6,701 nt of DNA from Methanosarcinales archaeon. Its GTDB lineage: Archaea; Halobacteriota; Syntropharchaeia; Alkanophagales; Methanospirareceae. The stretch covers positions 1-6,701 of the forward strand of contig DAOUYX010000088.1 in NCBI GenBank assembly GCA_030665925.1, read 5' to 3'. Both the position numbers and the translations under genes were made by a program. Shown in pieces: positions 1 through 5,719 of the stretch; position 1 is the stretch's first letter, and every line of letters starts with the position of its first letter. The notes below the pieces were generated by a model. That model ran no database searches, was not told the DNA's origin, and saw only the letters and a program-made list of their open reading frames with translations.

Positions 1-741
1 GTATTCCAGAATTACGTATTAAAAAGGGATAATGTGAAGGATGCATTTGACTACGAAAATCTCGCAGGGGTGGTAGATAAGAACGTCCTGTTAATTGACG
101 ACATTTGTGATAGCAAAGCAACAATCAGGGAGATTGGGAAATTAATGAGTGAATTGAGTGTGAATAAAATTGCACCGTTGGTGATAGCTAAGACAATTAG
201 TGGTGATATAATGGACGATAGACACGACTTCCCTAAAATTAAAACAGATACGGCGGACACAAAAAAAGTGGTGAGTAAGAACGCAGAACCTTTTGCCGAA
301 ATCCGCCCAAAGTTCCCAAAAGCTTATGAGAGATGGACGAAAGAAGACGATGAGTTATTGGTGAATATGTTTCATCAAGGAGAAAGCATAGCAGAACTGG
401 CAAATCACTTTCAAAGAAAAAAAGGCGCTATTCGCTCACGATTGAAGAAACTTGTAGGCGAAGAGGAGACAAGGGAAACGCCACGAGAAAACTCAGAATA
501 TAACGCTCCTGTTCGAGACAAAGACCAAATTTTTCAGGCTTTACGGGAATGGCGGTTCAGAAAAGCGGAAGAAAGGAATGTGCTTTCTTATCATATTTTT
601 CCAGATAAAACCCTGCACAACATTGCCCGAGCAAGACCCACTTCTCCCTGGGACCTCCTAGACATAAAGGGCTTGGGCAAGACAACGATTAAAAAATATG
701 GTGAAGAGATTATTAAAATTATAAACGAACAGGAGAGATAA
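1..741 (+). CDS. recQ: RecQ-type DNA helicase, C-terminal part (PRTase - HTH - HRDC), 5' truncated by window
   Basis: The reading frame is open from base 1, so the GTG at 34 is not the real start; 246 codons are visible. Domains by window residue: the tail of a ComF-like phosphoribosyltransferase with PRPP loop LLIDDICDSKATI at about 30-42; a Myb/SANT-like helix-turn-helix at about 109-152 (WTKEDDE ... GAIRSRLKKL); and an HRDC domain at about 175-243 (ending LLDIKGLGKTTIKKYGEEI). HRDC plus a PRTase tail is known from a subset of RecQ-family 3'-5' helicases, so the SF2 helicase core is inferred to lie upstream, outside the window. HRDC and HTH would bind DNA; the PRTase role is unknown. The loop has Lys where Gly is usual (DSK for DSG). 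The dprA-like gene follows after 4 bases, suggesting an operon and joint function. A stand-alone PRTase-HTH-HRDC protein is the alternative. Confidence 0.82.
   Translation, partial: VFQNYVLKRDNVKDAFDYENLAGVVDKNVLLIDDICDSKATIREIGKLMSELSVNKIAPLVIAKTISGDIMDDRHDFPKIKTDTADTKKVVSKNAEPFAEIRPKFPKAYERWTKEDDELLVNMFHQGESIAELANHFQRKKGAIRSRLKKLVGEEETRETPRENSEYNAPVRDKDQIFQALREWRFRKAEERNVLSYHIFPDKTLHNIARARPTSPWDLLDIKGLGKTTIKKYGEEIIKIINEQER
731..735 (+). promoter_or_regulatory. Shine-Dalgarno site of the dprA-like gene
   Basis: AGGAG lies inside the last codons of the recQ gene, 10 bases before the ATG at 746. It favours that ATG over the in-frame ATG at 752 and indicates that the two genes are translated from one transcript. 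Confidence 0.6.
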
Positions 742-745
742 TATT

Positions 746-1684
746 ATGGAAATGAGAGATTATCCCTACTGGATAACCCTGGCGCATCTTCCCAACTGGA
801 AAACAGCGAGAATGTATAATCTTCTTGTTGATATTGGTTATAACCACAACATTTCATTCGAAGACTTTTTTTCTCGTGATATCGCTACTCTGAAAGAAGA
901 TTTCGCACTATCCTTAAAAGAATCTGAAGATATCTTACGAGCAAGAGAGGATCTACAAAATAACTCGTTTTTAGCAGAAGAACTTATTTCTGAGAGGGTT
1001 GAGTTAGTTTCTTTTGATTCTCCAGAATATCCCATAACATTAAAAAATAACTTGGGAACCAAGTATTCTCCCCCTTTGCTATATGCTAAAGGGAACACAA
1101 AATTATTTTTTGAAGATAAAGTAGCGATTGTGGGTTCAAGAAATGTGAGTGATAAAGGTGCTGAATTCACCAAACAGGTAGCCAGGAAATGCGCATCCGA
1201 AAATAAGGTAGTCATAAGTGGATACGCCAGAGGAGTGGACAGGATTGCGCTGGAAACGGCAATAGAAAATAAGGGGTATGGTATTGTTGTCCTACCTCAA
1301 GGCATATTGACTTTTAAAAGCGGATTTAAAAGGCTATATAGATACATCATTGAAGGTCGTGTTCTTGTTGTCAGCACCTACCCGCCAAAAGCAGGATGGT
1401 CAGTAGGTTTTGCAATGGGGAGAAATGTCTATCTTTATGGACTGGCTGAGGAAATTTATGTGGCTGAATCGGATAACAAGGGTGGCACCTGGAATGGTGC
1501 TATTGATGGGCTTGGAAAAGGGAGAAAAATATTTATTCGGAAAGCAGCATCCGAGGAAAAATGTGCTAATAACGAATTAATAGCAAAAGGTGCGATAGCA
1601 GTTGATGATTTTGGGAATATAACAAAAGAAGCAGGAAACTATGACAAAGGGGCGATTCAGAAAACATTGCTTGAAATCGGGTGA
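746..1684 (+). CDS. dprA: Divergent DprA/Smf-like protein
   Basis: 312 residues. Residues about 10-75 look like the helical N-terminal region of DprA; 125-265 form the Rossmann-like DprA domain, with VGSR at 129-132, SGYARGVD at 158-165, VVLPQGI at 181-187 and GRN at 225-227. In DprA proteins these loops bind single-stranded DNA and help load RecA. The second half departs from classical DprA: the GGTWNGA stretch (246-252) replaces the usual SGSL/T-type segment, and there is no C-terminal winged-helix domain, the protein ending about 45 residues after the Rossmann fold. It sits 4 bases downstream of the RecQ-PRTase gene, so a specialised partner role (defence, toxin control or recombination) is more likely than natural transformation. 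The family call is firm, the function inferred. Confidence 0.85.
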   Translation: MEMRDYPYWITLAHLPNWKTARMYNLLVDIGYNHNISFEDFFSRDIATLKEDFALSLKESEDILRAREDLQNNSFLAEELISERVELVSFDSPEYPITLKNNLGTKYSPPLLYAKGNTKLFFEDKVAIVGSRNVSDKGAEFTKQVARKCASENKVVISGYARGVDRIALETAIENKGYGIVVLPQGILTFKSGFKRLYRYIIEGRVLVVSTYPPKAGWSVGFAMGRNVYLYGLAEEIYVAESDNKGGTWNGAIDGLGKGRKIFIRKAASEEKCANNELIAKGAIAVDDFGNITKEAGNYDKGAIQKTLLEIG

Positions 1685-1760
1685 AGGTGGCTTTATCCTT
1701 ACAAGTGCAGTAAGAGATAATAGGATTGGGGGATTGTTGCTCTGGCGTTAGTGGTCTGTT

Positions 1761-1786
1761 AGGAGTAATAAAATAATTTTACTCCT
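1761..1786. terminator. Hairpin between convergent dprA-like gene and hisS
   Basis: AGGAGTAA (1761-1768) and TTACTCCT (1779-1786) form a perfect 8-bp stem with an A/T-only 10-base loop. It lies between the two convergent genes, 77 bases after the dprA-like stop and 45 bases after the hisS stop. A bidirectional transcript end or 3'-end stabiliser is plausible. No long U run follows on either strand, so intrinsic termination is uncertain. Confidence 0.4.
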
Positions 1787-1830
1787 TTACACCCTTACGA
1801 CCTCGAATGTCCTCCTTTTATTTTGCATCT

Positions 1831-3120
1831 TCAAAATAAGCCTTTAATCTCGTCACACAAATCATCAACACTAATTTTCTCTTGCTCCCCTGTATTAAGA
1901 TTTCGTAATGTTACTTTCGCTTCTTTCAGCTCGTTTTTACCCACGAGCACGGCAAACGAATCGTGGTGGGCATTAGCATACTTGAGCTGCGCGCTTAAAC
2001 TCCTGTTCATCAGGTCTATATGCGTGGGAACGAATTCCCTCAGCCTTGACGCTATTTCTATCGCTGCTTTCATCACTTCTCGGTCTGCGTCTTTATCTCG
2101 TATCGGCACCACTACCACACCTCTTCTCTCCAAATCCTTATCGTCCACGCTGAATATCTCCTCCAGGCGGTCAACTCCAAACGCAAACCCGGTTGACGGG
2201 ATATCATCACCACCGAACAGCTTAGCCAGCCGATAAGAGCCACCACCGCAAATCTGATTCTGCGCTCCTAATTTGCCACCCGCTTCGTAGATCTCAAATA
2301 CCATGCCCGTGTAATAATCCAATCCCCGTGCTATTCCCAAGTTTAACGTGTAATCAACGCCGTAATACTCAAGAAGTTCCAGCAGCAGCTCCAGCTCCTG
2401 TAACGCATTACTATCAGAAGCAATTATGTTACGGTCCCGTGCTTCTTTAAAAGCATCCTTGTCTTTTGAATCTATCAAATCGGACAAACCGTCAAGAAGA
2501 TACCCTATCTCATCTCTCTTCCTCTCGTCCATTGACTCTATTACTGCTTCCCGTTCTCCCTTGTCCATCAATCGCATCACGGTGTTTATCTGCTCCTCAT
2601 CCGCATGCAAAACGCGCAATCGCTCCCGTATCAAGCCCACATGCCCCACGTGAAGCTCAGCTTTAACGCCTAACGACTTCAGGATATGAAATGCGAGCGC
2701 AATGAGTTCTGCCTGCGCCTCCGGGCGGTCAGACCCGATTATTTCAGTACCAAACTGCCAGAACTCACGGTACCGAGCCTTCTGCGGCTCCTCGTACCTG
2801 AAGCAATTACCAAAATAATACACTTTTGTCGGCTTAGGTGTCATCTTCAACTCGTTGATATACATTCGTATCACAGGAGCCGTTAGCTCAGGTCTTAACG
2901 CTAAATGCCTATCCCCTTTATCCCTGAACTCGTACATCTCCTTCAAGATTGCCTGACCTGATTTCTGTGTGAAGAGTTCCGCGCGCTCAAACGTTGGCGT
3001 ACGTATCTCTTCATAGCCCCACCGCTCTGCAATGTCACGCATCCGCTCCTCCATGATCCTTCTCTTTCTCATCTCCTTAGGCAAGAAATCTCTTGTCCCA
3101 CGTGCTCTTTCTATACGCAT
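1831..3120 (-). CDS. hisS: Histidyl-tRNA synthetase
   Basis: 429 residues, normal length for a cytosolic class II HisRS, which activates histidine with ATP and charges tRNA-His. Visible marks in order: RGTRDFLP at 7-14; motif 1 region around 38-50; LRPELTAP at 75-82; motif 2 at about 107-129 (FRYEEPQKARYREFWQF); the HisRS-specific histidine-A motif ARGLDYYTG at 264-272; CGGGSYRLAKLFGG at 291-304; motif 3 GFAFGVDRLE at 311-320; and the anticodon-binding domain from about 334 to the end. The start at 3120 is supported by AGGAG 4 bases upstream (3125-3129) and a second AGGAG at 3133-3137. It is divergent from the HisA-like gene and convergent with the dprA-like gene, so probably transcribed alone. 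No missing key residue was seen; the enzyme should be functional. Confidence 0.97.
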   Translation of the reverse strand: MRIERARGTRDFLPKEMRKRRIMEERMRDIAERWGYEEIRTPTFERAELFTQKSGQAILKEMYEFRDKGDRHLALRPELTAPVIRMYINELKMTPKPTKVYYFGNCFRYEEPQKARYREFWQFGTEIIGSDRPEAQAELIALAFHILKSLGVKAELHVGHVGLIRERLRVLHADEEQINTVMRLMDKGEREAVIESMDERKRDEIGYLLDGLSDLIDSKDKDAFKEARDRNIIASDSNALQELELLLELLEYYGVDYTLNLGIARGLDYYTGMVFEIYEAGGKLGAQNQICGGGSYRLAKLFGGDDIPSTGFAFGVDRLEEIFSVDDKDLERRGVVVVPIRDKDADREVMKAAIEIASRLREFVPTHIDLMNRSLSAQLKYANAHHDSFAVLVGKNELKEAKVTLRNLNTGEQEKISVDDLCDEIKGLF

Positions 3121-3150
3121 TCTTCTCCTGGTCTCCTGTTACTGTGCTTA

Positions 3151-3162
3151 CTTAAGCTTAAG
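3151..3162. promoter_or_regulatory. Perfect palindrome CTTAAGCTTAAG, possible operator
   Basis: A 12-bp perfect inverted repeat made of two CTTAAG units. It directly abuts the candidate hisS TATA box on its downstream side, between that box and the expected start site, where a bound repressor would block transcription. It lies in the 158-base gap between hisS and the divergent HisA-like gene. Being AT-rich and short, it could also be chance. Confidence 0.35.
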
Positions 3163-3170
3163 AATAAAAA
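3163..3170 (-). promoter_or_regulatory. Candidate TATA box of hisS
   Basis: On the minus strand this reads TTTTTATT, centred about 46 bases before the hisS ATG. With the usual archaeal spacing of about 25 bases to the start site, the leader would be about 20 bases long and would carry the two AGGAG sites. Matching by eye only. Confidence 0.4.
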
Positions 3171-3263
3171 GCAAAAGCCACAAATAAAATAATAGCGTTT
3201 AGTTAAGGAAGGCTAAACTATCAATAGTGGCTGGCTTCTTATGTACTGGCTGAGAGAGATTAT

Positions 3264-3267
3264 GGAG
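3264..3267 (+). promoter_or_regulatory. Weak Shine-Dalgarno site of the HisA-like gene
   Basis: GGAG lies 11 bases before the ATG at 3279, slightly far but usable. The nearby ATGs at 3262 and 3272 are in other frames, so this site supports 3279 as the start. Confidence 0.4.
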
Positions 3268-3278
3268 AAAAATGAAAG

Positions 3279-4016
3279 ATGGGCTTCAGACTGATTTTCG
3301 TGATGGATTTGCTTGACGGTGTGGTCGTGCATGCGAAGCGAGGTGAACGTGACCAGTACAAGCCAATTAACCTTTTCAGTTCTATAGTCAGTTCTTCTGA
3401 TCCGGTCCATATCATTGACGAAATAAAGCCTGCGGAAGTTTATATCGCTGATCTCAATCGCCTCATGAACACTGGCGATAACCGAGCAATACTAAAAGAA
3501 CTAAAAAATCGGAATAAGGATTTGCGGATTATGCTGGATTATGGTGTTAAAGGAATGGAAGACCTGAAAGAGGCGGTTGACGCTGAACTGGCGGATAATT
3601 TCGTTTTTGGAACGGAAACTACCTCTATGGATTTGATTGAAGAAGCCTCTAAAAGCGATACGTTTAACGATAAACGTGTAAGTGTTAGTGTAAGTGTGGA
3701 CCTCTTTAACAAAGAAGTGCTAACAAGCGATAAGCGACTGAAGATTGACCCCTTATTGTTGGTTGAAGCGTTGAACGAATATCCAATAGAGGATGTAATT
3801 GTGTTAGACCTGGATAGAGTAGGAACAAAAAGCGGAATAGACTTTGATTTCCTCGCTCGTGCCGTTGCGGTCTCTAAACATAATATTCTAAGCGGTGGTG
3901 GCATCAGGGGTTACGAAGATATAGCTAAAATGGAGAAGATAGGAGTGAAAGGCGCACTGGTCGCTACTGCGCTTCACGACGGGTCTATCCCGGTGTCTGC
4001 CCTCAGAAAAACTTAA
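3279..4016 (+). CDS. HisA-like TIM-barrel protein (COG1411-type, function unknown)
   Basis: 245 residues, the usual HisA length. It keeps the HisA/HisF half-barrel plan: VMDLLDGVVVHAKRGERDQY at 8-27 matches the HisA N-terminus with Asp10 in the place of the first catalytic Asp; VSVSVD at 136-141 puts Asp141 at the second; LSGGGIRGYED at 204-214 is the phosphate-binding strand and loop; GVKGALVATALHDG at 222-235 is the last phosphate loop. The first-half phosphate loop is altered (MLDYGVKGMED for the usual GGGIR), and no other his gene is nearby. This fits the archaeal paralogue group related to ProFAR isomerase rather than true HisA. A sugar-phosphate or aminosugar isomerase activity is possible; the substrate is unknown. 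Its TAA is followed after one base by the ATG of the alkyltransferase-RNase gene, so both are probably co-transcribed. Confidence 0.82.
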   Translation: MGFRLIFVMDLLDGVVVHAKRGERDQYKPINLFSSIVSSSDPVHIIDEIKPAEVYIADLNRLMNTGDNRAILKELKNRNKDLRIMLDYGVKGMEDLKEAVDAELADNFVFGTETTSMDLIEEASKSDTFNDKRVSVSVSVDLFNKEVLTSDKRLKIDPLLLVEALNEYPIEDVIVLDLDRVGTKSGIDFDFLARAVAVSKHNILSGGGIRGYEDIAKMEKIGVKGALVATALHDGSIPVSALRKT

Positions 4017-4017
4017 C

Positions 4018-4827
4018 ATGAACGAGAATTTTCAAGCAGAAGTATTGAACTTGGTGAAGCAAATACCAGGGGGTAAAGTGACAACGTACGGCGAGATAGC
4101 GCGAAAACTAACTGGCTCAGTTCGTGCCGCTCGTGCTGTCGGGCGGGCAGTTGCGAAAAACCCTTATCCTGTAATCGTGCCGTGCCATCGTGTCGTGCGA
4201 AGTGATGGGAATGTCGGAGGGTATAAGTTGGACGTGGATACGAAAATAAAGCTTCTGAATGATGAAGGGATAGAGATACAAGGAGGAAAAGTGGCGAATT
4301 TCGAGCAAACACTTTTTCGGTTCAACGATGAAACACTCCGATTCGTCACCGACAGAATGTTAGGAAAGCTCAGCACATGGCTCCGTATTCTTGGATACGA
4401 TACGGTCTACGCTGCGGACATCCCTATAAAAAACGGAGAAGAAGACGAGGATAACGCTATTGCCACTTTTGCAGCGCGTGAAGCCCGAATACTGCTCACG
4501 CGAGACAAATATCTCGCAGCATCCGCGAGGAAAAACGGGGTGCAATGCGTTCAAATAAAAACCGCTGGGGTGATGGAACAATTGAAGGAGTTGCTTCGTC
4601 ATAACATACCCCTAAACCTCGAACCCGTTCCCGTCCGGTGTAGCGAATGCAATGCCCGGATACGGAAAGTAGAGGCGAGCGAGGAGAATATACTGAAGGA
4701 GAAGAGTTATGTGCCTCCGAGCATGATTGGAAAGCGCGATTTCTGGGTTTGTGAGCGTTGCGGCAGGATCTACTGGGAAGGAAGCCATTGGCGGAATATG
4801 CGTGAGCAGTTAGGGCAGTTGAAATGA
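4018..4827 (+). CDS. Fusion: O6-alkylguanine-DNA alkyltransferase domain + Mut7-C RNase domain
   Basis: 269 residues, two recognisable modules in one frame. Residues 4-88 are the MGMT/Ogt DNA-binding and catalytic domain: RAVGRAVAKNP at 40-49 carries the arginine finger, PCHRVV at 55-60 has acceptor Cys56, and GNVGGY at 64-69 follows. The N-terminal MGMT domain is absent. After a linker of about 17 residues, residues 106-266 match the PIN-like Mut7-C family: Asp112 in FVTDRMLGKLSTWLRILGYD, LLTRD at 159-163, and a zinc ribbon with CSEC at 208-211 and CERC at 245-248, then the typical YWEGSHW at 252-258. Both active sites look intact. The protein could repair alkyl damage and cleave RNA, or Cys56 may serve sensing. 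No Shine-Dalgarno is seen; translation may be coupled to the HisA-like gene one base upstream. Confidence 0.88.
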   Translation: MNENFQAEVLNLVKQIPGGKVTTYGEIARKLTGSVRAARAVGRAVAKNPYPVIVPCHRVVRSDGNVGGYKLDVDTKIKLLNDEGIEIQGGKVANFEQTLFRFNDETLRFVTDRMLGKLSTWLRILGYDTVYAADIPIKNGEEDEDNAIATFAAREARILLTRDKYLAASARKNGVQCVQIKTAGVMEQLKELLRHNIPLNLEPVPVRCSECNARIRKVEASEENILKEKSYVPPSMIGKRDFWVCERCGRIYWEGSHWRNMREQLGQLK

Positions 4828-4902
4828 AGGGCTATTTAAATCATGAGAGAGTTTCTAAATTGTGAGGCATCCCCTGCTTATTCTCATTTTTGCTTGCAAT
4901 CT

Positions 4903-5088
4903 TTATTCCAAGAATACAACATCTTTAAAATTCTGCCCTTCTCTCAGCGTCCATCCCCTTATCTCAGCCAAACAGCACTCTACCGTAATCAAAGGCTCAT
5001 TTTGGTCGTCAATTATTACCGCTGCTTTTTCACCCTTCTTCGAGCCTATAAAATATTCTATCCATGCATAGGTATCCACAATGTGCAT
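4903..5088 (-). pseudogene. Shortened PIN-domain (VapC-like) toxin gene
   Basis: The frame encodes 61 residues from the ATG at 5088, against about 130 in VapC toxins. MHIVDTYAWIEYFIGS (1-16) gives the first catalytic Asp5, and CLAEIRGWTLREG (39-51) the conserved acidic Glu42. The later PIN acids and the middle of the domain are missing. The end, NFKDVVFLE, resembles an authentic PIN-family C-terminus, where such a stretch follows the last strand, so an internal deletion joining N-terminal half to C-terminal tail is as likely as simple truncation. The start at 5088 comes one base after the antitoxin stop; an upstream ATG at 5101 would overlap the antitoxin. An RNase activity is improbable. It could still bind the antitoxin. 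Confidence 0.7.
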
Positions 5089-5089
5089 T

Positions 5090-5296
5090 TTACCATAACT
5101 CATTGTGAGGCTCTTCTTCCTCTTTATACGGCAATGCACCTCTACAAATTCCTAATCCGCTTCTCCTTCGCTTTTTCACAATTTCCACATCTAACACTTC
5201 ATCTGCCGAAATGCCAAGCTCATCCACCGCCTGTTTTGGGATGATAATTCCAAAAGAGTCCTTCCATTTCTTGACCTTCACAGTTAAGTGCGTCAT
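5090..5296 (-). CDS. AbrB/MazE-type (VapB-like) antitoxin
   Basis: 68 residues. Residues 3-42 form a SpoVT/AbrB swapped-hairpin DNA-binding domain: VKVKKWKDSFGIIIPKQAVD then LGISADEVLDVEIVKK. The charged tail 43-68 (basic, then a run of glutamates) would be the toxin-binding part. Family members bind their own promoter as dimers and neutralise the partner PIN RNase. The gene directly precedes the shortened PIN gene with one base between them, the usual antitoxin-first order. A TATA box lies about 39 bases upstream, giving a short leader without a Shine-Dalgarno site. The antitoxin looks complete although the toxin is not. Confidence 0.85.
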   Translation of the reverse strand: MTHLTVKVKKWKDSFGIIIPKQAVDELGISADEVLDVEIVKKRRRSGLGICRGALPYKEEEEPHNELW

Positions 5297-5330
5297 TTAT
5301 ACCACTAAATATAAGTGTAAGGTAAACGGA

Positions 5331-5340
5331 TATATAAATT
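5331..5340 (-). promoter_or_regulatory. TATA box of the antitoxin-PIN operon
   Basis: Minus-strand AATTTATATA, a good archaeal TATA match, is centred about 39 bases before the antitoxin ATG. Start-site spacing of about 25 bases predicts a leader of roughly 12 bases. Confidence 0.6.
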
Positions 5341-5344
5341 ATTG

Positions 5345-5368
5345 CAATGTATTTACCAATGTATTCAC
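5345..5368. repeat. 12-bp tandem repeat upstream of the antitoxin TATA box
   Basis: CAATGTATTTAC (5345-5356) and CAATGTATTCAC (5357-5368) match at 11 of 12 bases. The pair begins 4 bases beyond the TATA box on its upstream side, so on the operon's own strand it lies just upstream of the TFB-contact region. Two adjacent copies with about one helical turn spacing would suit a dimeric regulator such as the antitoxin itself. This is inference; two copies are few. Confidence 0.45.
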
Positions 5369-5405
5369 TCAAATTTGCCTTTGAGAACCATTTTATTCCC
5401 TTCTG

Positions 5406-5653
5406 TTATTTCCTCCTTCTCAAAAGATAACCCCCGCCACGAGCCCTGCAAGTGCGAACACCGCTTCAAATCCAGGCGTCTTCTCCTGTTCCTCAGCCAC
5501 TGTGGGATTTGGATCCTCAGGATCGTTTAAACCATCACCATCAGAATCAACGCTGTAAGGGTCCGTTCCCATCTCTTTCTCTTTCTCATCGCTCCATCCG
5601 TCTCCATCAGAATCTGTACTAACTGGACCTTCTCCACCCACCGGTATGCTCAC
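5406..5653 (-). pseudogene. Remnant of surface protein tail: two Ca-loop repeats and PGF-CTERM signal, frameshifted
   Basis: From a GTG at 5653 the frame gives 77 residues and stops at 5420. It contains two thrombospondin type-3-like calcium loops, DSDGDG at 14-19 and 36-41, then an acidic linker and TPGFEAVFALAGLVAG at 59-74, the start of a PGF-CTERM archaeosortase signal. The frame then ends early (VIF, stop). One extra base in the C5 run at 5431-5435 (plus strand) would instead give GYLLRRRK and a stop at 5406-5408, exactly the expected hydrophobic end and basic tail. There is no signal peptide or ectodomain: a stop lies two codons before the GTG. This looks like the C-terminal scrap of a larger secreted, membrane-anchored protein. 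A small expressed protein cannot be excluded. Confidence 0.72.
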
Positions 5654-5675
5654 CTTTTATTACGGGTACAAATCC

Positions 5676-5684
5676 AAATTATTT
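5676..5684. promoter_or_regulatory. AT-rich TATA-like element between divergent genes
   Basis: AAATTATTT (AAATAATTT on the other strand) is the best TATA-like element in the 66-base gap. It is centred 27 bases before the minus-strand GTG at 5653, which would give leaderless transcription of the surface-protein remnant, and about 40 bases before the nfi ATG at 5720, which would give a short leader. Matching by eye; either direction may be wrong. Confidence 0.25.
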
Positions 5685-5719
5685 CTTCGACCAAACTTTT
5701 TCTTATAAAGAACGGTTTT

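Noticed and set aside
838..1215. Minus-strand open frame of 125 codons inside the dprA-like gene
   Set aside because: Antisense to a gene with DprA motifs; Ser/Lys-rich with no recognisable features.
1823..2236. Plus-strand open frame of 137 codons
   Set aside because: It lies entirely opposite hisS, is Ser-rich and has no domain pattern; a shadow of the real gene.
3197..3218. GTTTAG / CTAAAC hairpin upstream of the HisA-like gene
   Set aside because: A 6-bp AT-rich stem with a 10-base loop in an AT-rich gap; weak and possibly chance.
3670..3700. Short repeated GTAAGT/GTTAGT units
   Set aside because: They simply encode the beta strand VSVSVSVD of the TIM barrel; too short and coding-constrained to be a functional repeat.
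3279..4016. True histidine-pathway HisA
   Set aside because: The first phosphate loop lacks the GGGIR pattern and no histidine genes surround it; hisS is a tRNA synthetase and not pathway support.
4843..4887. ATGAGA / TCTCAT inverted repeat after the alkyltransferase-RNase gene
   Set aside because: Only 6 bp with a loop over 30 bases; not a convincing terminator.
4843..5244. Plus-strand open frame of 133 codons
   Set aside because: It runs opposite the AbrB antitoxin and PIN genes, which have clear family motifs; its product is a low-pattern, aromatic and Leu-rich sequence typical of an antisense frame.
5703..5710. CTTATAAA as the nfi TATA box
   Set aside because: It is centred only about 14 bases before the nfi ATG, so the start site would fall inside the coding region, and no later start codon fits the family N-terminus.
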